Shown: in pieces, positions 5,592-9,931 of the stretch
How positions within the stretch are numbered: the first letter of the stretch is position 1
Layout of the letters: every line of letters starts with the position of its first letter
Origin: RFTU01 sp049423145
GTDB lineage: Bacteria > Pseudomonadota > Gammaproteobacteria > Burkholderiales > Burkholderiaceae_C
Assembly (NCBI GenBank): GCA_049423145.1
Contig: JBMSQF010000074.1
Coordinates: 1-9,931, forward strand
DNA: 9,931 nt
Direction: 5' to 3'
Program-made: the position numbers and the translations under genes
Notes under the pieces: model-generated
What the model was told of the DNA's origin: nothing
Databases searched by the model: none
Seen by the model: the letters and a program-made list of their open reading frames with translations, nothing else

Positions 5592-7520
5592 ATGCCCCAA
5601 CCGCCGCACCCCAGCCCACGCCTGCTCGCCGACATCGGCGGCACCTATGCCCGGTTTGCCCTCGAAACGGCGCCGGGTGTGCTGGAACATGTGCGCCGCA
5701 TTCCGTGCGCGGACCATCCCGACTTCCACTCCACCGTTGGCGCGTACTTGGCCTCGGTACCCTCGGAAGGCATCGAGCATGCCGCCGTGGCCATCGCCAA
5801 CCCGGTCGAAGGCGACTGGGTGCGCATGACGAACTACCACTGGCAGTTTTCAATCGAGGACGAGCGCCAGCGCCTGTCCTTGGAAACCCTGCTGGTGGTC
5901 AACGACTTCACGGCGCTGGCCATGGCCGTGCCGCGCCTGCAAGCGCATGAGCGCGTGGCCGTAGGCGGCGGCCATCCGCGCGAGCGCAGCGTGGTGGGCG
6001 TCATCGGCGCCGGCACGGGCCTGGGTGTCTCGGGCCTCATTCCCGCGCAAGGGGGCTGGGTGGCCCTGGGCACCGAAGGCGGCCACACGAGTTTCGCGCC
6101 GCGCGATGAACGGGAACTGGCCATCTTGCGTTTTGCATGGAAACAATTCCGGCATGTGTCCACCGAACGCCTGCTCTCGGGCCAAGGACTGGAACTCATC
6201 CACGCCGCGCTGTTGGAACTGGCCGGCCCACCGGTGAAGGCGCGGGGAGCCCGCGGTGCCGGGGCCGCGCCGTCATCGCAACGCCTGACGGCGCCGGAAA
6301 TCACCCAAGGCGCTCTCTCCCGCACCGATCCGCTTTGCGAGGAGGCGGTGGATGCCTTCTGCGGCATCATGGGAACGGCGGCCGCCAACCTGGCGCTCAC
6401 CCTGGGCGCGCGCGGTGGCATCTACATCGGGGGCGGCATCGTGCCGCGCTTGGGCGGTCTGTTTGAACGCTCCTCCTTCCGCCAGCGTTTCGAGGACAAG
6501 GGTCGCCTGAGCGATTGGGTGCGCGAGGTGCCCACCTATGTCATCCAAGCGCCCGAGGCCACCTTCCTGGGCGCCTCAGCCATCCTGGACACGCATTTGC
6601 AGGCCCAGGGTGGTGAAAGCGCCCAGTCGGTGCTGGCGCAGATCCGTCGCGGACTGGAAGGTTTGAGTCGGGCCGAGCGCAAGGTGGCCGAGCATGTGCT
6701 GTCCCACCCGCGGCAAATCCTCAACGACCCGATTGCCGAGATCGCCCGCGCGGCCGACGTCAGCCAGCCCACGGTGATCCGCTTCTGTCGGTCGCTGGGC
6801 TGCGAAGGCCTGTCGGACTTCAAGCTGCGCCTGGCCAGCACCCTCACCGGCACGGTACCGGTCACGCACACCCAGGTCACGTCGCAGGACTCGATGGCCG
6901 AACTGGGTGGCAAGGTCATGGGCAACACGGCGGCAGCCATCCTGCAGGTGCGCAATCACCTCAACCGGGAAAGCATCGACCGCGCCATCGACCTGCTCAA
7001 CCATGCGCAGCGTGTCTCGGTTCACGCCACCGGCTACATGGGTGTGGTGGCGCAGGATGCGCAATTCAAATTCCTGCGCCTGGGCCTGTCGTGCAATGCC
7101 TACACCGACGCCCGTCTGCACCAACTGGCCACCGGTGTGCTGCAGCCGCAGGATGTGGTGCTCGTCATCAGCAGCAGCGGCCGCACACCCGAAATGATGG
7201 AAGTGGTGGACGCCGCGCAGGCGCGCGGCACCCCGGTGATTGCCGTTACCGTGGGCCAGTCGCCGCTGGCGCGCCGCGCCGAAGTGGCCCTGCTGGCCGA
7301 CCACAGCGAAGACCTGGAAACCCATGTGCCGATGATCAGCCGCATCCTCATGCTGCTGTTCGTGGACATCCTGGCCGTGGGTGTGGCCCTGCGCCGCGGT
7401 CAGGGCAGCGAAGACGAACTGCTGGCCCGCATCAAGGCCCTGGAAGCAGCCCCGGGCGATCGCGCGCTGGGCGTGCAGGCGGCCACGCCCCTGGCACACC
7501 TGTCCTCGCACGCCCGCTGA
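5592..7520 (+). CDS. glk: Bifunctional glucokinase / RpiR (HexR)-type transcriptional regulator
   Basis: This 642-residue fusion has the length usual for Burkholderiales Glk–RpiR proteins. Residues 1 to about 335 form a glucokinase: LLADIGGTYARF (11-22), catalytic D105 in VNDFTA, the IGAGTGLGVSG loop, E162 and H165 of TEGGH, E192 of HVSTERLLSG, and GGIYIGGGIVPR. The first motif has Tyr19 where Asn is usual (GGTN). From about 348 an RpiR-type N-terminal helix-turn-helix follows (GLSRAERKVAEHVL, then IAEIARAADVSQPTVIRFCRSLG from 381). Next is a SIS sugar-phosphate-binding domain from about 450 to 610, with VISSSGRTPE at about 525-534. Family knowledge: HexR SIS domains sense 2-keto-3-deoxy-6-phosphogluconate or related sugar phosphates. 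The ATG at 5592 is preferred; the frame extends to 5472 but would translate through the 5531-5545 operator. The Shine-Dalgarno is weak. The role is cytoplasmic: phosphorylate glucose and repress this locus until its sugar-phosphate signal appears. Confidence 0.93.
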   Translation: MPQPPHPSPRLLADIGGTYARFALETAPGVLEHVRRIPCADHPDFHSTVGAYLASVPSEGIEHAAVAIANPVEGDWVRMTNYHWQFSIEDERQRLSLETLLVVNDFTALAMAVPRLQAHERVAVGGGHPRERSVVGVIGAGTGLGVSGLIPAQGGWVALGTEGGHTSFAPRDERELAILRFAWKQFRHVSTERLLSGQGLELIHAALLELAGPPVKARGARGAGAAPSSQRLTAPEITQGALSRTDPLCEEAVDAFCGIMGTAAANLALTLGARGGIYIGGGIVPRLGGLFERSSFRQRFEDKGRLSDWVREVPTYVIQAPEATFLGASAILDTHLQAQGGESAQSVLAQIRRGLEGLSRAERKVAEHVLSHPRQILNDPIAEIARAADVSQPTVIRFCRSLGCEGLSDFKLRLASTLTGTVPVTHTQVTSQDSMAELGGKVMGNTAAAILQVRNHLNRESIDRAIDLLNHAQRVSVHATGYMGVVAQDAQFKFLRLGLSCNAYTDARLHQLATGVLQPQDVVLVISSSGRTPEMMEVVDAAQARGTPVIAVTVGQSPLARRAEVALLADHSEDLETHVPMISRILMLLFVDILAVGVALRRGQGSEDELLARIKALEAAPGDRALGVQAATPLAHLSSHAR

Positions 7521-7530
7521 GCACCGGGCC

Positions 7531-7548
7531 CGCGGTGTCCGCACCGCG
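7531..7548 (+). terminator. Possible terminator-like hairpin after the fusion gene
   Basis: CGCGGTG (7531-7537) pairs with CACCGCG (7542-7548) around a 4-nt loop, 10 nt after the stop codon. CACCG at 7522-7526 is an alternative partner for CGGTG. There is no T-run, so a Rho-independent terminator is doubtful; it may only protect the 3' end or separate the sugar locus from the cobalamin unit. Confidence 0.35.
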
Positions 7549-7562
7549 TCAGGCTCTGGGCC

Positions 7563-7568
7563 TATCAT
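7563..7568 (+). promoter_or_regulatory. Possible -10 box for the riboswitch–btuB transcript
   Basis: TATCAT resembles a sigma-70 -10 box and lies 6 nt before the probable start of the riboswitch RNA at about 7574. No good -35 is visible at the expected distance, so this is position-supported but weak. Confidence 0.4.
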
Positions 7569-7573
7569 CGCGG

Positions 7574-7804
7574 GGTTGGTGCTCGGGTCGGCCTGCCGGT
7601 CGGCCCAGTTAAACGGGAATCAGGAAGGTCGCCCACCCCGCGTGTGCACCCAACCTGAGCTGCCCCCGCAACGGTAAGCGGACGAAGCCGCAAGATGGGA
7701 GTCTTCTCCCAGCGCAGGGCTTCCGCTCGTGCCTCACATCCACTGGGGTTCTCGCCCTGGGAAGGACGCACGGGTCGCCTCCGCCAGCCCGGATACCGGC
7801 CGAC
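7574..7804 (+). ncRNA. Cobalamin (AdoCbl/B12) riboswitch
   Basis: The conserved elements appear in order: GTTAAACGGGAATCAGG (7608-7624), GAGCTGCCCCCGCAACGGTAAGCGG (core at 7657-7681), CCACTGGG near 7740, CCTGGGAAGG (7756-7765), and the B12 box AGCCCGGATACCGGCC (7786-7801). P1 can form between GTCGGCC (7587-7593, repeated at 7599-7605) and GGCCGAC (7798-7804). P5 can form from CAGG (7621-7624) and CCTG (7654-7657). Such riboswitches bind adenosyl- or other cobalamins and shut off B12 uptake or synthesis genes when the vitamin is plentiful. It sits just upstream of a BtuB-type receptor, which confirms the assignment. The exact 5' end is approximate. Confidence 0.95.
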
Positions 7805-7810
7805 AGGGTG

Positions 7811-7896
7811 GCCGCTCGCCCCGGTTCAGGGGCCTGCGGCTGTGAGGTGGGCACCTGCGGGGAAGCTGGTGCACACGGTTTTCGGTGGTGTTCATC
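7811..7896 (+). promoter_or_regulatory. Riboswitch expression platform masking the btuB ribosome-binding region
   Basis: A first stem pairs GCCGC/GCGGC (7811-7815/7836-7840) with inner CCCC/GGGG. Then 7846-7855 can pair without a break, including three G-U pairs, with 7887-7896, the ten bases directly before the btuB ATG, covering part of the SD-like GGTGGTG (7884-7890). The loop holds GGTGCACACG (7868-7877), the exact complement of CGTGTGCACC (7641-7650) in the riboswitch P5/L5 arm. In class I cobalamin riboswitches an L5–L13 kissing interaction stabilises the hairpin that hides the ribosome site; this layout fits that scheme. Pairings are seen in the sequence; function is inferred. Confidence 0.65.
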
Positions 7897-9825
7897 ATGT
7901 CCCCATCCCTGGCCTGTCATCAGGCCCTCCCGTGGTTGGTCGCTGTTGTCGGCGCAACCCTCACCTCTCTGTTGCAACCGGCCGTCGCTCAGACGCCGCA
8001 AACCGTGGTCACGGTGGCCAGTCGCCTGCCCATGGCCGCCGACCAACTCACCGCCGACGTCGTGGTGATCACGCAAGAACAATTGGCCAACCTGCCGGCC
8101 GATAACCTGGCCGATGCCCTGCAAGCCTTGGCGGGGGTGCAGGTCTCGCGCACCGGCGGTCCGGGCCAGCCCACCTCGGTGCTGATCCGCGGCGCGGCAG
8201 CCGCCAATACCCTGGTGCTGGTCGATGGTGTGCGCATGGGCTCGGCCACCCTGGGCCAGTTCGACTTCTCCACCATCGGCCTGGCCGGTATCGAACGCAT
8301 CGAAGTGCTGCGCGGCCCGGGTGCCAGCGTCTACGGGGCGGACGCGGTGGGCGGTGTGGTGCTGGTCACCACACGGGCGGTCCGAGCCGAGGGCGACGCA
8401 GCACCCAATGGGCGCTCTTCCACACGCAGCCGTGCGGCCGCCTCGGCCGGCTCTCAGGGCAGCCAGGAGCTCAGTGCCGGCACCCAATTCAGCCAAGGGG
8501 CCTGGGATGCGCAACTTCAATGGACCCATCAGGCCAGCGCGGGGGTGAACGCCGTGCGACCGAACGACCGCTTCGGTCTGCACAACCCCGACGCCGACGG
8601 CTACCGCCGCCAGACCCTGCAAGCCGCAGGCGGTTGGCAAGTGGCGCCGAACCATCGCATCGAGGGCTCCACGCTGCAGGCGCGCCTGTTCTCCCGCTAC
8701 GACTCGGCTGAATACGCGCCGCCCACCTACGCCCCCAACCCGCTGCTGGACTTCAGTACCCGCACGGACACCAGCGCCAGCGCCTTGCGCTATGAAGGGC
8801 GCAAAGGAGCGTGGAACTGGCGCGCCCGATGGGGCCGCGGCGTGGAAGACTCCACCAGCGGTGCTCAGCAGTTGGACAGCTACCGCACCGAACGCGATGA
8901 GGCCGGTCTTCAACTCGGATGGAGCCTGGCTCGCGGCCATGATCTGATGGCCGCGTGGGACCGGCTGGACGAACAGGTTCGCACCAACAGCTACAGCACG
9001 CCCGGCACGCGCGGCAACGAGGCCTGGACCTTGGCCTACACCGGCCGCTTTGGCGCGGTCCAGGTGCAGGCCGATGGCCGCGAAGACCGCAATTCGGTGT
9101 ACGGCACCCACCGCACCGGTCGAACCGGCGTGCGTTGGGCCTTCAGCGCGGCCACCAGCGCGCGGCTGTTGGCGGCCACCACCTTTCGTGCGCCCAGCTT
9201 CAATGAGCTCTACTTCCCGGGCTACGGCGTGGCCACCCTGGCACCCGAGTCCGGTCGCAGCCTGGAGGCCGGCCTGACGCAGCGGGCCGCCGGCATGCAA
9301 TGGCAGGCCAGCGTGTGGCGCAACCGGGTGGACAACCTCATCGGCTACTCGGCAGACCCGGCTCGGTGCCCCCGCCTGCCCGACTACGCCTACGGCTGCG
9401 CCGCGAACTTCGGACAGGCTGAACTCAAGGGCTACACGGTCGAAGCCCATGGGCCGCAACAGCCCAGCGCTTGGCTGCCCACTTGGCGCCTGGCCTATGA
9501 CGGGGTCGATGCGCGCGACGGCCAAGGCCAAGCCCTGCCGCGCCGAGCGCGCCATCAATGGCGGCTGCAATCCCAGCACACCGTGGCCGGCTGGCAACTG
9601 GGCAGCACCTGGTTGTGGCAGAGCGAACGCCGGGAGGCCGGCGCTGCGCTGCGCGATGGCACGCGCGTGGATGTGCAGGCGCTGCGGGCCCTGGGCCCCG
9701 CCCTGCCCGGCTGGCGTTTGCGCCTGAGCGTGCTCAATGCGCTGAACAGCGACATTGAACCGGCACGCGACTACCGCGCGCCGGGCCGACAGTTCTTCGC
9801 CGGACTGCGCTGGGAAGGCCGTTGA
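7897..9825 (+). CDS. btuB: TonB-dependent vitamin B12 (cobalamin) outer-membrane receptor BtuB
   Basis: The 642-residue product imports cobalamin across the outer membrane using TonB energy. The start is ATG 7897, with SD-like GGTGGTG 6 nt upstream; GTG 7885 or 7888 are in frame but would sit inside the regulatory stem. A Sec signal peptide ends near AVAQ (about residue 32), and a TonB-box-like QTVVTV follows at 35-40. The plug domain to about residue 170 includes VLIRGAAAANTLVLVDGVRMG, IERIEVLRGPGASVYGADAVGGVVLV, standard for TonB receptors. The rest is a 22-strand barrel, including RAPSFNELYFPGYG and a two-cysteine extracellular segment (RCPRLPDYAYGCAANFGQAELKG shortened: C-x(9)-C) common in betaproteobacterial BtuB. 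The end, LRWEGR, lacks the usual terminal aromatic residue; the Trp is four from the end. The cobalamin riboswitch directly upstream is the strongest evidence for substrate. The stop overlaps the next gene (TGATG). Confidence 0.93.
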   Translation: MSPSLACHQALPWLVAVVGATLTSLLQPAVAQTPQTVVTVASRLPMAADQLTADVVVITQEQLANLPADNLADALQALAGVQVSRTGGPGQPTSVLIRGAAAANTLVLVDGVRMGSATLGQFDFSTIGLAGIERIEVLRGPGASVYGADAVGGVVLVTTRAVRAEGDAAPNGRSSTRSRAAASAGSQGSQELSAGTQFSQGAWDAQLQWTHQASAGVNAVRPNDRFGLHNPDADGYRRQTLQAAGGWQVAPNHRIEGSTLQARLFSRYDSAEYAPPTYAPNPLLDFSTRTDTSASALRYEGRKGAWNWRARWGRGVEDSTSGAQQLDSYRTERDEAGLQLGWSLARGHDLMAAWDRLDEQVRTNSYSTPGTRGNEAWTLAYTGRFGAVQVQADGREDRNSVYGTHRTGRTGVRWAFSAATSARLLAATTFRAPSFNELYFPGYGVATLAPESGRSLEAGLTQRAAGMQWQASVWRNRVDNLIGYSADPARCPRLPDYAYGCAANFGQAELKGYTVEAHGPQQPSAWLPTWRLAYDGVDARDGQGQALPRRARHQWRLQSQHTVAGWQLGSTWLWQSERREAGAALRDGTRVDVQALRALGPALPGWRLRLSVLNALNSDIEPARDYRAPGRQFFAGLRWEGR

Positions 9826-9931
9826 TGCGTGGTGCGCCGGTCCCGCTGAACAGGGCCCTGGTGGCCCTGTTCAGCAGTGCGGCACTGCTGGGGATCGCCG
9901 AGGCCGCGCGGCCCTCAGCGCACCCAACGCC
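9825..9931 (+). CDS. Exported protein, N-terminal fragment (possible BtuF-like cobalamin-binding protein)
   Basis: ATG 9825 overlaps the last base of btuB (TGATG), which implies translational coupling. The visible 35 codons read MRGAPVPLNRALVALFSS, then AALLGIAEAARPSAHPT, which is a short basic start, a hydrophobic stretch and a likely signal-peptidase site near AEA. It is therefore probably periplasmic or lipid-free secreted. In many proteobacteria the gene after btuB encodes the periplasmic cobalamin-binding protein BtuF or another B12 transport or salvage protein; this is inferred from context only, since no diagnostic domain is inside the window. Confidence 0.7.
   Translation, partial: MRGAPVPLNRALVALFSSAALLGIAEAARPSAHPT
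9845..9890 (+). repeat. Two overlapping perfect inverted repeats in the start of the gene after btuB
   Basis: GCTGAACAGGGCC (9845-9857) pairs perfectly with GGCCCTGTTCAGC (9863-9875) around CTGGT. CAGCAGTGC (9872-9880) is then repeated inverted as GCACTGCTG (9882-9890) around one base; as RNA this gives 8 bp with a 3-nt loop. The repeats share bases 9872-9875, so the two stems cannot form completely at once. Both lie inside coding sequence for the signal peptide, 20 nt after the ATG. No T-run follows. Confidence 0.6.

Noticed and set aside
7609..9597. A 662-codon open frame on the minus strand opposite btuB and its riboswitch
   Set aside because: The sequence there on the plus strand encodes a clear TonB receptor and a conserved riboswitch. 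The antisense product is low-complexity, rich in Gly/Ala/Arg/His, with no recognisable domain, as expected of shadow frames in high-GC DNA.

Overview
The window looks like a high-GC betaproteobacterial chromosome, most likely order Burkholderiales (Comamonadaceae/Sphaerotilaceae-like). The basis is the strong G/C bias at third codon positions, the glucokinase–RpiR/HexR fusion protein that is typical of Burkholderiales, and a BtuB with a cobalamin riboswitch in the style of that group. This assignment is inference; no rRNA or other marker gene is present.

The left two thirds (1-7520) form an alpha-glucan/glucose utilisation locus. From left to right: the 5' end of a TonB-dependent receptor on the minus strand (1-175); a 330-bp divergent regulatory region; a secreted GH13 alpha-amylase-type enzyme with a glucodextranase-type C-terminal domain (506-2950); a MATE-family membrane transporter translationally coupled to it (GTGA overlap, 2947-4350); a stand-alone glucokinase on the minus strand (4338-about 5375), convergent with the MATE gene; a second divergent regulatory region; and a glucokinase fused to an RpiR/HexR-type regulator on the plus strand (5592-7520). 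The two glucokinase genes are head to head. Sites resembling the HexR palindrome TGTANTWWWANTACA occur in both regulatory regions (261-275, 419-433, a composite at 5435-5466, and 5531-5545). Every transcription unit of the sugar locus therefore has a candidate operator for the regulator encoded in the same locus. The reading is: starch or maltodextrin is cut outside or in the periplasm, taken up through the outer membrane, released as glucose, phosphorylated by Glk, and the regulator half of the fusion sets expression.

The right third (7521-9931) is a separate cobalamin-uptake unit. A -10-like box precedes a well-conserved cobalamin riboswitch (about 7574-7804). Its downstream expression platform can fold into a 10-bp stem that ends at the base before the btuB ATG. 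The loop of that stem has 10 nt perfectly complementary to the riboswitch P5/L5 arm, which suggests kissing-loop translational control. btuB (7897-9825) follows. It overlaps by one base (TGATG) the start of a truncated gene with a signal peptide, whose first codons contain two overlapping, mutually exclusive perfect inverted repeats.

I saw no tRNA, rRNA, CRISPR array, insertion sequence or phage gene. No wholly new system is evident. The points most worth a second look are the self-contained HexR-like operator set, the paired glucokinases, the amylase-coupled MATE transporter, the riboswitch platform, and the double hairpin after btuB.
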